From Herbaspirillum autotrophicum (lineage in GTDB: Bacteria > Pseudomonadota > Gammaproteobacteria > Burkholderiales > Burkholderiaceae_D), in the NCBI RefSeq assembly GCF_001189915.1, contig NZ_LFLS01000020.1, positions 1-64,000 on the forward strand: a stretch of DNA of 64,000 nt, written 5' to 3'. The notes below the pieces were generated by a model. The model was not told the origin of the DNA. It saw only the letters and a program-made list of their open reading frames with translations, and made no database searches. The position numbers and the translations under genes were made by a program. Positions 16,678-25,220 of this stretch are shown here, piece by piece (position 1 is the first letter of the stretch; each line of letters opens with the position of its first letter).

Positions 16678-17535
16678 TTAAAAGCGCAGCTTGAGATAGG
16701 CAGAGGGACCTTTCAGACGGATATCGAGGTTGGCATCAGTGTTCTCGCTGGCGCGATTGAGCTTGATGCGCGTGATGCCATAGTCGGCGCCGACACCGAT
16801 GTTTTCGAGCGGATACCATTCCATGCCGACCGCCGCGTTATAGATATGGCCGGTAATGTTGCCCCAGTTCTTTTTGACACCGGATGCCTCGGCATACATG
16901 CGCAGGTTTTTGCTGAAGGCATGTTTCCAGCCGAGTTCCAGCAGCGGTGCAAACGTCTTTTCCGTGTAGCCTTCGCTCAGGGTCCCGCTGGCACCGTTGA
17001 GACTGGCGCTGGCATTGGCATCCAGATGCGCGCGGTAATAGCCGGCACCGACCCCGATACCGAACACGTCATTGCCATTGCCGATCCACCACTTATAAGC
17101 CAGCTTGGCCAGATCGACTTCGATATTGGCTTCAGCATTGCCGCTGAGACTGGAGTTGTTGCCGACCGGGATGGTGCGGTCGAATGATCCGGAATAAGTT
17201 TTGCGATAAGTGAAGTAGTCAAAGGACAGGCCCTGACTATCCCACAACAGCAGTTCGGCGCGCACACGCGGCAAGGTGGTGCGGTTTCTGTCGATGTCGC
17301 CGGAATTGACCGCGCCGTAGCGGGTATTGCCGCTCAGATTGAAGGTCGGGTCAACGTAATAGCCGCCCACCGAGAAATTGAGCCGGTCCAGCGCCGGCGA
17401 GGGATCCGCCAGCGCCGACGCGGAACTGAAACCGAGCGTGGTGACGGCAGCCAGGTGGGAAATCTTTCCCAGATGACGAAGTGAGTGGCGTAACGAGTGG
17501 CGCAATGTATGACGCAGTGGGCCAAGGGTATGCAT
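16678..17535 (-). CDS. Outer-membrane beta-barrel protein
   Basis: The 285-residue protein has a long basic leader with repeated LRHS units, a hydrophobic core and likely cleavage after SASALA near residue 43. The rest alternates polar and hydrophobic residues with YYxx and G-x-G-x-G turns (FGIGVGAGYYRAHLD) and ends with the aromatic C-terminal SAYLKLRF typical of Bam-inserted barrels. It looks like an 8- to 12-strand OMP, possibly of the OmpW/OmpA-like barrel group, without a named family that I can fix. It is monocistronic on the minus strand. Confidence 0.75.
   Translation of the reverse strand: MHTLGPLRHTLRHSLRHSLRHLGKISHLAAVTTLGFSSASALADPSPALDRLNFSVGGYYVDPTFNLSGNTRYGAVNSGDIDRNRTTLPRVRAELLLWDSQGLSFDYFTYRKTYSGSFDRTIPVGNNSSLSGNAEANIEVDLAKLAYKWWIGNGNDVFGIGVGAGYYRAHLDANASASLNGASGTLSEGYTEKTFAPLLELGWKHAFSKNLRMYAEASGVKKNWGNITGHIYNAAVGMEWYPLENIGVGADYGITRIKLNRASENTDANLDIRLKGPSAYLKLRF
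17467..17514 (-). repeat. Four imperfect 12-bp tandem units in the leader of the OMP gene
   Basis: Units ending GTGGCG or ATGACG repeat every 12 bases and encode LRHT, LRHS, LRHS, LRHL in the n-region of the signal peptide. Gain or loss of a unit would keep the frame and only lengthen or shorten the leader. Confidence 0.6.
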
Positions 17536-17787
17536 GAATCCTCCGGAAAATGCGGGGCCGGACAGGGCCTGTCAGTAATGGGAAAGGGAATATAAAACCT
17601 GCAAAATACGAAAGCAGTACCTGATGTTAACGAGTGTGCATCTGACAGAGGATCGGCGATGCACTGAATTGCCTGTAGGAAAAGTCGAAATCGGCAGTAA
17701 GAGATGGTGACCGTCAAAATGCTGGTGCGAATCTTGCATGAACTGTTGGCAACAAGCAGATCCCAACAGCATCCACTGGAATTTTTC

Positions 17788-18411
17788 ATGGGCAATTTAC
17801 GCATCGTGGTCGTCAATACCGTCATCAGCGCCGAGGACGAGAATGATGCTGCGTTGCTGTTGCAGGCAGAACGCGGCAGTGCATTGCGGATCGGATTGCT
17901 GGAGGCCGGCTATAACATCGTGGCCTCGCTGCCGGCAGACCTGTATTTGCCGGAGCGGATCGCGCAGTTGCAGCCGGACATGATCATCATCGATGCCGAT
18001 TCGGATGCCCGCGATGTGCTCGAACATATCGTCATCGCCACGCGCGATGAGCGCCGACCCATCGTGCTGTTCACTCAGGACAACAAGACGTCCAGCATGG
18101 AAGCGGCAATGGCCGCCGGCGTTTCCGCCTACATCGTGGCCGGACTTCAGAGCGAACGCGTCAAGCCGGTGCTGGAAGTGGCAATGGCGCGCTTCAGGCA
18201 AGAGCAGAAATTGCTGGACGAGTTATCCGACACCCGCAACAAACTGGCAGAACGCAAAGTGGTCGAGCGTGCCAAGGGACTATTGATGAGTCGTCACCGG
18301 ATGTCGGAAGAGCAGGCCTATCAAAAATTGCGCAGCATGGCGATGAACAAGAATCTGAAGCTGTCCGAGATCGCACAACGCTTGCTGGACGTGGAAGACT
18401 TGCTGGGCTGA
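17788..18411 (+). CDS. nasT: ANTAR-domain response regulator, NasT type
   Basis: From the ATG at 17788 the product is 207 residues. A receiver-like domain (phospho-site region IIIDADSDARD) is followed by a coiled-coil and a C-terminal ANTAR domain (KLAERKVVERAKGLLMSRHRMSEEQAYQKLRSMAMN). ANTAR proteins bind paired RNA hairpins and prevent termination. The downstream leader contains such hairpins before nrtA, which supports a nitrate-assimilation antiterminator. The usual partner sensor NasS is not in the window. An upstream in-frame GTG/ATG extension (17704) lacks family similarity. Confidence 0.88.
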   Translation: MGNLRIVVVNTVISAEDENDAALLLQAERGSALRIGLLEAGYNIVASLPADLYLPERIAQLQPDMIIIDADSDARDVLEHIVIATRDERRPIVLFTQDNKTSSMEAAMAAGVSAYIVAGLQSERVKPVLEVAMARFRQEQKLLDELSDTRNKLAERKVVERAKGLLMSRHRMSEEQAYQKLRSMAMNKNLKLSEIAQRLLDVEDLLG

Positions 18412-18466
18412 GGGCCGGCCCGGCGGGACGTCATGTCAGGCACCACCCCTTCCAAATTGGTGCGAG

Positions 18467-18481
18467 GCACAAATGCAGTGC
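18467..18481 (+). promoter_or_regulatory. NtrC-like enhancer site
   Basis: GCAC-AAATGCA-GTGC matches the half-site spacing of NtrC boxes (GCAC-N7-GTGC). It lies about 115-130 bases upstream of the GC element of the sigma-54 promoter at 18594, a normal enhancer distance. Confidence 0.55.
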
Positions 18482-18593
18482 AATTTTTTCGGCCCTGAAG
18501 TGTCTTTGCGGGCCTGGCCGAGGACGTGATGGTTCCTGACGGCGCTCCTCCCTCACTGGCTGGAAGGCGCAATCAGCGTTGTTTGTTCCAGAC

Positions 18594-18609
18594 TGGCATG
18601 CTCTTTGCT
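18594..18609 (+). promoter_or_regulatory. Sigma-54 (RpoN) promoter of nrtABC
   Basis: TGGCATG-CTCT-TTGCT matches the -24/-12 consensus TGGCACG-N4-TTGCW with one mismatch, and GG and GC are 10 bases apart as required. Transcription would begin near 18620, directly before the leader hairpins, and give a leader of about 130 bases. Confidence 0.72.
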
Positions 18610-18623
18610 GATGTAGCGGTATA

Positions 18624-18665
18624 GCGCAAGGTTTGCGCATGACGGTTCAGCCAATGGCGGTTGAA
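18624..18665 (+). promoter_or_regulatory. Candidate ANTAR-binding RNA hairpin pair
   Basis: Two stem-loops lie 7 bases apart. The first (18624-18638) is GCGCA-AGGTT-TGCGC. The second (18646-18665) is TTCAGCC-AATGGC-GGTTGAA, a 7-bp stem with one G-U pair and a six-base loop having A at position 1 and G at position 4, the known ANTAR loop signature. The first loop is not a perfect hexaloop. A terminator follows 14 bases later. By analogy with nasR/nasT systems, NasT binding would allow read-through. Confidence 0.68.
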
Positions 18666-18679
18666 TTGCACAAGACAAA

Positions 18680-18725
18680 GGCGTCTTTCGACACGAAGCA
18701 ATTCGCGTCGAAGGACGCCTTTTTT
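18680..18725 (+). terminator. Leader attenuator terminator before nrtA
   Basis: GGCGTCTTTCGAC pairs with GTCGAAGGACGCC (one mismatch) around a 14-base loop and is followed by TTTTTT. It stands 27 bases before the nrtA ATG and downstream of the sigma-54 promoter, so it must be bypassed for nrtABC expression. Confidence 0.82.
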
Positions 18726-18751
18726 ATTTGTCGGGTGAACAGGGAGCAGCG

Positions 18752-20032
18752 ATGGAAAGCAAACAGCAGCCGCATGACGTTAGCGCAATCAAGGTAGCAG
18801 AGGTGGATGTCAAACGTCGTCAGATTATTCATAGCGCAGGGATTGCGGCAGGAGCGGGCATGTTGGGACTATCAAGCGCAGGGGCGTGGGCGGCCGGTTC
18901 GGACAAGCCGGAGAAAGAAGAAGTGCGGATCGGCTTCATTCCGCTGACCGATTGCGCTTCGGTGGTCATGGCTTCAGTGCTCGGCTTCGATAAGAAATAC
19001 GGCATCAAGATCGTGCTCAGCAAGGAAGCCTCGTGGGCCGGCGTGCGCGACAAGCTGGCCAATGGCGAGCTGGATGCGGCGCATGTGCTGTATGGCCTGA
19101 TCTACGGCGTACAGATGGGCATCGGCGGCCAGAAGAAAGACATGGCAGTGCTGATGAACCTGAACAATAACGGTCAGGCCATCACGCTGTCGAAAAAGCT
19201 GGCCGACAAGGGCGCAGTCGACGGGCCGTCGCTGGCCAGGCTGATGCATGCCGACAAGCGCGAATACACGTTTGCGCAAACCTTCCCGACCGGTACCCAT
19301 GCGATGTGGTTGTATTACTGGCTGGCTGCCAACGGCATCAATCCGATGAAGGATGCCAAGGTCATTACGGTACCGCCGCCGCAGATGGTGGCGAACATGC
19401 GGGTCGGCAATATGGATGGATTTTGCGTCGGTGAACCGTGGGGCCATCGCGCCATTGTCGATGGCGTGGGGATCACGGCCATCACCACTCAGGATATCTG
19501 GCGCGATCATCCGGAAAAGGTGCTCGGCACCACGGCCGACTTCGTCAAGAAAAATCCGAATACCTGCCGCGCCATGATGGCGGCGATTCTCGATGCCGGT
19601 AAATGGATCGATGCCTCGCTGGCCAACAAGAACAAGATGGCGGAAGTGATTGCGGACAAATCGTATGTCAATACCAGCAAGGACGTCATCGATCAACGCA
19701 TTCTCGGACGCTATCAGAATGGTCTGGGCAAGACCTGGGACGACCCGAACTACATGAAGTTCTACAACGAAGGCGCGGTCAATTTTCCGTACCTCTCGGA
19801 TGGCATGTGGTTCATGACGCAGCATCGTCGCTGGGGTTTGCTCAAGGACGATCCGGATTATCTGGCGGTGGCCAAGGCTGTCAATCAGGTCGACCTCTAC
19901 AAGGAGGCGGCGGCCATGACCAAAACGCCGGTACCAAAAGACTTGTTGCGCACCTCGAAGCTGCTCGACGGCACCGTATGGGATGGCAAGAATCCGAAGG
20001 CATATGCCGCATCGTTCAAGGTCCGGGCTTAA
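18752..20032 (+). CDS. nrtA: Nitrate ABC transporter, substrate-binding protein
   Basis: From the ATG at 18752 the 426-residue protein has a Tat signal (VDVKRRQIIHSAGIAAGAG) ending AWAAG, then a NrtA/CmpA-family fold: VRIGFIPLTDCASVVMASVLGF, ELDAAHVLYGLIYGVQMGIGG, PPPQMVANMRVGNMDGFCVGEPWG. It should capture nitrate in the periplasm. The Tat signal separates it from NasS, the cytosolic sensor version. GGGAG lies 7 bases before this ATG; a TTG start at 18728 is less likely. Bicarbonate or another oxyanion cannot be excluded by eye, but the NasT leader supports nitrate. Confidence 0.9.
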   Translation: MESKQQPHDVSAIKVAEVDVKRRQIIHSAGIAAGAGMLGLSSAGAWAAGSDKPEKEEVRIGFIPLTDCASVVMASVLGFDKKYGIKIVLSKEASWAGVRDKLANGELDAAHVLYGLIYGVQMGIGGQKKDMAVLMNLNNNGQAITLSKKLADKGAVDGPSLARLMHADKREYTFAQTFPTGTHAMWLYYWLAANGINPMKDAKVITVPPPQMVANMRVGNMDGFCVGEPWGHRAIVDGVGITAITTQDIWRDHPEKVLGTTADFVKKNPNTCRAMMAAILDAGKWIDASLANKNKMAEVIADKSYVNTSKDVIDQRILGRYQNGLGKTWDDPNYMKFYNEGAVNFPYLSDGMWFMTQHRRWGLLKDDPDYLAVAKAVNQVDLYKEAAAMTKTPVPKDLLRTSKLLDGTVWDGKNPKAYAASFKVRA

Positions 20033-20098
20033 GCACAAGTTGCGCCGCGCGATCACGGCGGCGCATGTTCGAACGCATCAATGAGAGAGGGAGTCGTC

Positions 20099-21013
20099 AT
20101 GAGCGCAGTCATGCAAACAATCATCAGTGAACCGCCGGCGCCGGCGACAGGTCCGGGCGCCGGCGCGCTGGCCGGCGCTGATGTCGTGAAACCGGCAGTC
20201 GCCGTGCGCAGCAAACCGCGCACCGCAAAATCACGCTGGCCTGGTCTGGTCATGCGGGTGGTGCCGCCATTGGCGGGACTGGCATTTCTGGTGCTGATCT
20301 GGCAAATCATTGCGGTCAAGAATGGCAGCTTTCCGACGCCGCTGGTGACCTTGCAGGAAGCGATCAAATTGTTTTCCGATCCGTTCTATCGCACCGGTCC
20401 GAACGATCAGGGCATAGGCTGGAATGTGCTGGCATCGCTGCAGCGGGTCGCGATTGGTTTCGGACTGGCAGCAGTGGTGGGCATTCCGCTGGGTTTCATG
20501 ATCGGCCGCATCCCGTTTCTGGCAGGCATGTTCGGACCGATCATCAGCCTGCTCAAACCGGTGTCACCGCTGGCATGGTTGCCCATCGGGCTGCTGGTTT
20601 TCAAGTCGGCCAATCCGGCGGCGATCTGGTCGATCTTCATTTGCTCGATCTGGCCGATGGTGATCAACACTGCGGTGGGCGTTCAGCGCGTGCCGCAGGA
20701 TTACATGAACGTGGCGCGGGTGCTCAATTTGTCGGAATGGAAAATTCTGACCAAGATTCTGTTTCCCTCGGTCTTGCCCTACATGCTGACGGGCGTGCGG
20801 CTGGCCATCGGTACTGCGTGGCTGGTTATCGTCGCCGCTGAAATGCTGACCGGCGGTGTCGGTATCGGCTTCTGGGTGTGGGACGAGTGGAACAATCTGA
20901 ATGTGCCGCACATCATCATCGCTATTGTGGTGATCGGGGTGGTCGGTCTGATTCTGGAGCAGTTGCTGGTAGCGTTGGCAAAGGCGTTCACTTACGAACA
21001 AGTCAGCAATTGA
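20099..21013 (+). CDS. nrtB: Nitrate ABC transporter, permease
   Basis: The 304-residue protein has six predicted membrane spans and the BPD-transport EAA loop (YMNVARVLNLSEWKILTKILFPSVLPYMLTG). Its N-terminal 45 residues are Ala/Pro-rich and cytosolic. It belongs to the nitrate/sulfonate/bicarbonate permease family. AGGGAG precedes ATG 20099, so the in-frame ATG at 20081 is less likely. It lies 66 bases after nrtA. Confidence 0.92.
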   Translation: MSAVMQTIISEPPAPATGPGAGALAGADVVKPAVAVRSKPRTAKSRWPGLVMRVVPPLAGLAFLVLIWQIIAVKNGSFPTPLVTLQEAIKLFSDPFYRTGPNDQGIGWNVLASLQRVAIGFGLAAVVGIPLGFMIGRIPFLAGMFGPIISLLKPVSPLAWLPIGLLVFKSANPAAIWSIFICSIWPMVINTAVGVQRVPQDYMNVARVLNLSEWKILTKILFPSVLPYMLTGVRLAIGTAWLVIVAAEMLTGGVGIGFWVWDEWNNLNVPHIIIAIVVIGVVGLILEQLLVALAKAFTYEQVSN

Positions 21014-21040
21014 ATTACTGAAAATCGGGAAGGATATTCC

Positions 21041-21853
21041 ATGGAAGGCCTCAACAGCAAATTCATCGACATTCATGATGTCGAGATGGTATTCCATACC
21101 AAGAAGGGTTCATTTCACGCGCTGCGCGAGATCAATCTGAGCGTCAAAAAAGGCGAGTTCGTTACCTTGATCGGCCACTCCGGCTGCGGTAAATCTACGT
21201 TGCTCAATCTGATTGCCGGCTTGCTCAAGCCGAGCGATGGCGTGTTGTTGTGCGCCAATCGCGAAATCGCCGGACCGTCGCCGGAGCGTTCCGTGGTATT
21301 TCAGAATCACTCACTGCTGCCCTGGCTCAGTTGTTTCGAAAATATTCATCTTGGCGTGGAGCGCGTTTTCGGCGCTACCGAGAATCGCACGCAACTGCGT
21401 GATCGCACTCGTGCAGCCCTGGCGCTGGTCGGATTGAGCAGTGCCGAGAGCAAGCGTCCGAATGAAATTTCCGGCGGCATGAAACAGCGTGTCGGCATTG
21501 CCCGCGCGTTGGCGATGGAACCCAAGGTACTGTTGATGGATGAACCGTTTGGCGCACTCGATGCACTGACCCGCGCGCATTTGCAGGATGAGCTGCTCAA
21601 GATCGTGGCCAAGACGGAATCGACGGTAGTGATGGTGACGCATGACGTCGATGAGGCGGTGCTGCTGTCGAATCACATCGTCATGATGACCAACGGCCCG
21701 GCTGCGACCATTGGTGAAATTCTGGAGGTCGATCTGGCCAGTCCGCGGGAACGGGTGGCGTTGGCAAACAATCCTGCCTACACGGAATATCGTTCGGCCG
21801 TGCTGGAATTCCTGTACCGGAAGCAGGCACATCCGGCCCGGGAAGCTGCCTGA
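21041..21853 (+). CDS. nrtC: Nitrate ABC transporter, ATP-binding protein
   Basis: The 270-residue protein has Walker A (GHSGCGKST), signature [15 protein letters not shown], Walker B ([12 protein letters not shown]) and the switch His ([10 protein letters not shown]). It is a stand-alone ATPase like NrtD/NasD, without the NrtA-like C-terminal domain found in cyanobacterial NrtC. It closes the nrtABC operon, 27 bases after nrtB, and converges on an M20 hydrolase gene with a 14-base gap. Confidence 0.92.
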   Translation: MEGLNSKFIDIHDVEMVFHTKKGSFHALREINLSVKKGEFVTLIGHSGCGKSTLLNLIAGLLKPSDGVLLCANREIAGPSPERSVVFQNHSLLPWLSCFENIHLGVERVFGATENRTQLRDRTRAALALVGLSSAESKRPNEISGGMKQRVGIARALAMEPKVLLMDEPFGALDALTRAHLQDELLKIVAKTESTVVMVTHDVDEAVLLSNHIVMMTNGPAATIGEILEVDLASPRERVALANNPAYTEYRSAVLEFLYRKQAHPAREAA

Positions 21854-21867
21854 ATACGCGGTTGAAA

Positions 21868-23070
21868 TCAGTCATGCGCGTGCTGCCTGGGTTGCTGTTC
21901 AGCGCCGGCATATTGTTCTGCGATGGCGACAAAAAATCCGGCGCCGATGCCTAGCGCCTGGTCGTTGAAGTCGTAACACGCGTGATTCAATGGAAGCGTT
22001 TTTTTGCGCGGCGGATCGACCCCGAGCAGCACATACGCACCGGGTCGCTGTTGCAGCATGTGGGCGAAATCTTCTGCTGCCAGTGCCGGCGGGCAGGTGG
22101 CGACAACGGCATGACGGCCCGCAACACGGCGTGCGGCACTGGCGGCGAGACCGGCTTCGTGGCCGGTGTTGATGGTGGCTGGCGTCGGTCTGGAAAATAC
22201 GATGTCGGCACAGGCGCCATGCGCGGTGGCGGTAAAGGTGGCGATTTCCGCCATGATTTCCTGTACCCGCATGCGCGTGGCCGGAGTCAGGTTGCGGATG
22301 CTGCCGCGAATCACGGCATGGCGCGGCACCACATGTTGCTGGTCGCCCGCCAGTAATTGCGTCACGGCAACGAGAGTGGCATCTTGCGGGTCAATGCGGC
22401 GACTGGCAATCGTCTGCAGCGCAACCACGATGTAGCTTGCGCACAGCAGACTGTCGATGCCTTGATGTGGCTGGGAAATATGGGCCCCACTGCCGTGTAC
22501 ATTGATTTCGAAATAGTCCAGCGCAGCGGTGGCGATGCCGCTGGCAATGCCGAATTTTCCCAATGCCAGTCCGGGCCAGTTGTGCATGCCGTAAATGGCA
22601 TCGCAGGGAAAGCGCTCCAGCAAATTGTCGGCCAGCATGGCAGCCGCGCCTTCACCCGACTCTTGTGCCGGCTGGAAGATGAAATGCAGTGTGCCGCGAA
22701 AATGCCGGTGACGTGCCAGTTGGGTCGCAGCGCCGAGCAGCATGGCCGCATGACCATCGTGCCCGCAGGCATGCATGCAGATGGAGTGGCGTGAACGATG
22801 CGGCAGCCGGCCTTGCTCCTGTTGTGGTGTGGCGTCGATGGCGACGCGCAGCCCGATTGATGGCCCGTCGCCGTTGCGCAGTGTGGCGACGACACCGGTG
22901 TGCGCTATCCCGGTAGTCACGTCCAGTTCCAGCTTGCGCAAGACATCGGCAATCAGCAGGGCGGTGCGGTGTTCCTGAAATGCCAGCTCCGGATGCATGT
23001 GCAGCGTTTGTCGCCAATGCTGCATAGGTAATGCGATATCGTCATCCAGCTTCAGCAGTTTGGCGCCCAT
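21868..23070 (-). CDS. M20-family amidohydrolase (hippurate/N-acyl amino acid hydrolase type)
   Basis: The 400-residue protein has the M20D motifs: HMHPELAFQEHRTA near residue 20, the metal motif HACGHDGHAAM near 105 with its Cys, and the EE-equivalent region AQESGEGAAAML. It hydrolyses an N-acyl or amide bond with two metal ions; substrates in the family range from hippurate to N-acetyl amino acids and indole-acyl conjugates. No signal peptide, so it is cytosolic. It is divergent from a LysR gene and likely under its control together with the dehydrogenases on the other side. Confidence 0.87.
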   Translation of the reverse strand: MGAKLLKLDDDIALPMQHWRQTLHMHPELAFQEHRTALLIADVLRKLELDVTTGIAHTGVVATLRNGDGPSIGLRVAIDATPQQEQGRLPHRSRHSICMHACGHDGHAAMLLGAATQLARHRHFRGTLHFIFQPAQESGEGAAAMLADNLLERFPCDAIYGMHNWPGLALGKFGIASGIATAALDYFEINVHGSGAHISQPHQGIDSLLCASYIVVALQTIASRRIDPQDATLVAVTQLLAGDQQHVVPRHAVIRGSIRNLTPATRMRVQEIMAEIATFTATAHGACADIVFSRPTPATINTGHEAGLAASAARRVAGRHAVVATCPPALAAEDFAHMLQQRPGAYVLLGVDPPRKKTLPLNHACYDFNDQALGIGAGFFVAIAEQYAGAEQQPRQHAHD

Positions 23071-23242
23071 TCTTGGTTCCTTTGCAGTATCTGCGTGTGG
23101 TGTTGGCAGGTGCGGTAACGCTGCTTTACCTGTAAATTATGTCGATTTGCAGATATCGATCTGATTTGCACAACGCAGAATTGCGTCAATGTAAAAGTTG
23201 CAAAAAAGCAATTTTAACTTGGCTGTGCTCAGGGAACCAGAC

Positions 23243-24157
23243 ATGAAAAAATTAAATGAACAGCGCTTCGCCTATTTTTATGAAGCGGTGCAATGCGGCA
23301 GCGTGCGTGCAGCGGCCGACAAGATGGATATCGCGCCATCGGCAGTGAGCCGGCAGATCAGCCTGCTCGAACAGGAAATCGCGATACCGGTCATGGAGCG
23401 GCACCGGCGCGGCGTGGTGCCGACCGAAGCGGGACAATTGCTGATCGATTATTACCGCGAACAAGGTGCGCATCAGGCCGATCTGTTATCGAAATTGCAG
23501 GCCTTGCGCGGTCTCACGCGGGGGCATGTCAGCATCGTGATCGGCGAGGGTTTCGTCAGTGATTTCATGAGCGGCACGATGCGTTATTTTTGTGAACGTC
23601 ATCCGCAGATTTCGATCTCGCTTGATCTCGCCGGCACCAATGATGTATTGCGTCTGGTGGCGGAAGATGTGGCTGAAATCGGCCTGGTGTACAACCCGCC
23701 GACTGATCCCCGGATCGTCACGCGGGCCTTGCAGCGGCAGCCGATGCAACTGGTGGTCAGTCCCGATTCACCGCTCAGGAACAGCAAGACATGCAGCCTG
23801 CGCGAGTTGAGCGAGTATCCGCTGGGCCTGATGCATTCGTCCTACGGCACCCGGCAATTGCTGGCGCTGGCCGAGTTCGCAGCCAAGATCAAACTCAATC
23901 CCTTGCTGACCACCAACTCGATCAATGTGCTGAAGCATTTCGTCAAATCCGGACTCGGCGTGACCTTGCTGCCGCGCTTCGCGGTATCGACCGAACTGGC
24001 GGCCGGGGAGCTGATTGCGATTCCCATCGAAGATGATGTGCTGGCGCTGGCGGAAGTGCATCTGGTGACGCGCGTGGGACGCAAGCTGTCGGTGGCGGCC
24101 AATCGTTTCGTGTCTTACTCCAGTTCACTGATGCAGGCATTTCAGGTCACCAGCTGA
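23243..24157 (+). CDS. LysR-family transcriptional regulator
   Basis: From ATG 23243 the 304-residue protein has an N-terminal winged HTH (RFAYFYEAVQCGSVRAAADKMDIAPSAVSRQISLLEQEI) and a substrate-binding domain. The earlier TTG start lacks a ribosome site. The 170-base gap to the divergent M20 gene contains two GATTTGCA direct repeats 19 bases apart (23144 and 23163), a possible binding site on one face of the helix. The inducer is unknown. Genes for a beta-hydroxyacid dehydrogenase and an aldehyde dehydrogenase follow. Confidence 0.9.
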   Translation: MKKLNEQRFAYFYEAVQCGSVRAAADKMDIAPSAVSRQISLLEQEIAIPVMERHRRGVVPTEAGQLLIDYYREQGAHQADLLSKLQALRGLTRGHVSIVIGEGFVSDFMSGTMRYFCERHPQISISLDLAGTNDVLRLVAEDVAEIGLVYNPPTDPRIVTRALQRQPMQLVVSPDSPLRNSKTCSLRELSEYPLGLMHSSYGTRQLLALAEFAAKIKLNPLLTTNSINVLKHFVKSGLGVTLLPRFAVSTELAAGELIAIPIEDDVLALAEVHLVTRVGRKLSVAANRFVSYSSSLMQAFQVTS

Positions 24158-24306
24158 CGATAATCCCGATTCTGTGTTCTGTTAAATAGAACAATATTTT
24201 GTTTTGCTTGTAATTGACCGTGTTTCGCTGTCGTCGCACACTGGCCGTTGAGTCGATTCCCGGATGGAATTGGCAATCGGGTTATTTTGCAGAGGAGCAG
24301 CACGGA

Positions 24307-25173
24307 ATGAAAACGATTGGCGTAGCGGGTTTGGGAAATATGGGACGCGGCATGGCCCTGTCCTTGCAGCGTGGCGGCTTCACGGTAGCGGGATTTGACC
24401 CGTCGCCGGCCGCAGCCGACAACATGGCGCGTGAAAACGTGCAGATATTTGCCTCGGTGGCGGCGCTGGCTGCCGCCGTGGATGTATTGATCCTGTCTTT
24501 GCCGACGTCGGATGTGGTCGAAGCGGTGGTGTTCGGCACCGAGGGCATTCTGGCCGGGGCCCGGCCCGGATTGCTGGTGGTCGATACCAGTACCGCCGAT
24601 CCGGCCAGCACCCGCAAGGTTGCTGCCGCACTGGCAGAAAAATCGATACGCTTCGTGGATGCCCCGGTCAGTGGCGGCCCCAAAGGCGCGGCGACCGGCA
24701 CCATGACCATGGTCCTCGGCGGCAGCGCCGAGGATGTCGCGGCAGTGACGCCGGTGCTCGAAGCGATGAGCGCCAAGCGCGTCCATGTCGGCCCGGTCGG
24801 TGCCGGGCATGTCACCAAATTGCTGAATAACCTGATGTGCGGTGCGCATTTGATTGTCGCCGGCGAAGCTGCGCGTATTGCCGCCGAAGCGGGGCTTGAT
24901 CCGCGGCAGATCTTTGAAGGCATCAATGCCGGTTCCGGTCGCAGCGGCATTACGCAAGCCAATTATCCGACCTGGATTTTCAACGATGCCTTCGATTCCG
25001 GTTTCACGATGAAGCTGATGCGCAAGGACTTGCGTCTGGCAATGGGACTGGTGTCCGAATTGGGTACTGCCGCACCGCTGGCCAGTGAGGTCGGGCGACT
25101 GTGGGCGGCCAGTGCGCCAGTGGTGGCCGATGATGCCGATTTCAATCGCATCGTGCAGTTCACCGGTAAGTAA
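24307..25173 (+). CDS. Beta-hydroxyacid dehydrogenase (3-hydroxyisobutyrate dehydrogenase family)
   Basis: From ATG 24307 the 288-residue protein has a Rossmann motif (GVAGLGNMGRGMALS), the substrate motif DAPVSGGPKGAATGTMTMVLGG, and GAGHVTKLLNNLMCG with the catalytic Lys. Members oxidise short beta-hydroxyacids (3-hydroxyisobutyrate, tartronate semialdehyde, gamma-hydroxybutyrate) with NAD(P). The exact substrate is not readable. It lies 150 bases after the LysR gene and 47 before an aldehyde dehydrogenase, which would oxidise its semialdehyde product. Confidence 0.9.
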   Translation: MKTIGVAGLGNMGRGMALSLQRGGFTVAGFDPSPAAADNMARENVQIFASVAALAAAVDVLILSLPTSDVVEAVVFGTEGILAGARPGLLVVDTSTADPASTRKVAAALAEKSIRFVDAPVSGGPKGAATGTMTMVLGGSAEDVAAVTPVLEAMSAKRVHVGPVGAGHVTKLLNNLMCGAHLIVAGEAARIAAEAGLDPRQIFEGINAGSGRSGITQANYPTWIFNDAFDSGFTMKLMRKDLRLAMGLVSELGTAAPLASEVGRLWAASAPVVADDADFNRIVQFTGK

Positions 25174-25220
25174 ATCAGGCAGTCATTGAAACTCGACAGC
25201 ATCGACAGGGAGTAGTGAAA

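Noticed and set aside
18728..18751. TTG start extending nrtA by eight residues
   Set aside because: It lies only two bases past the attenuator T tract and lacks a ribosome site, whereas the ATG at 18752 has GGGAG.
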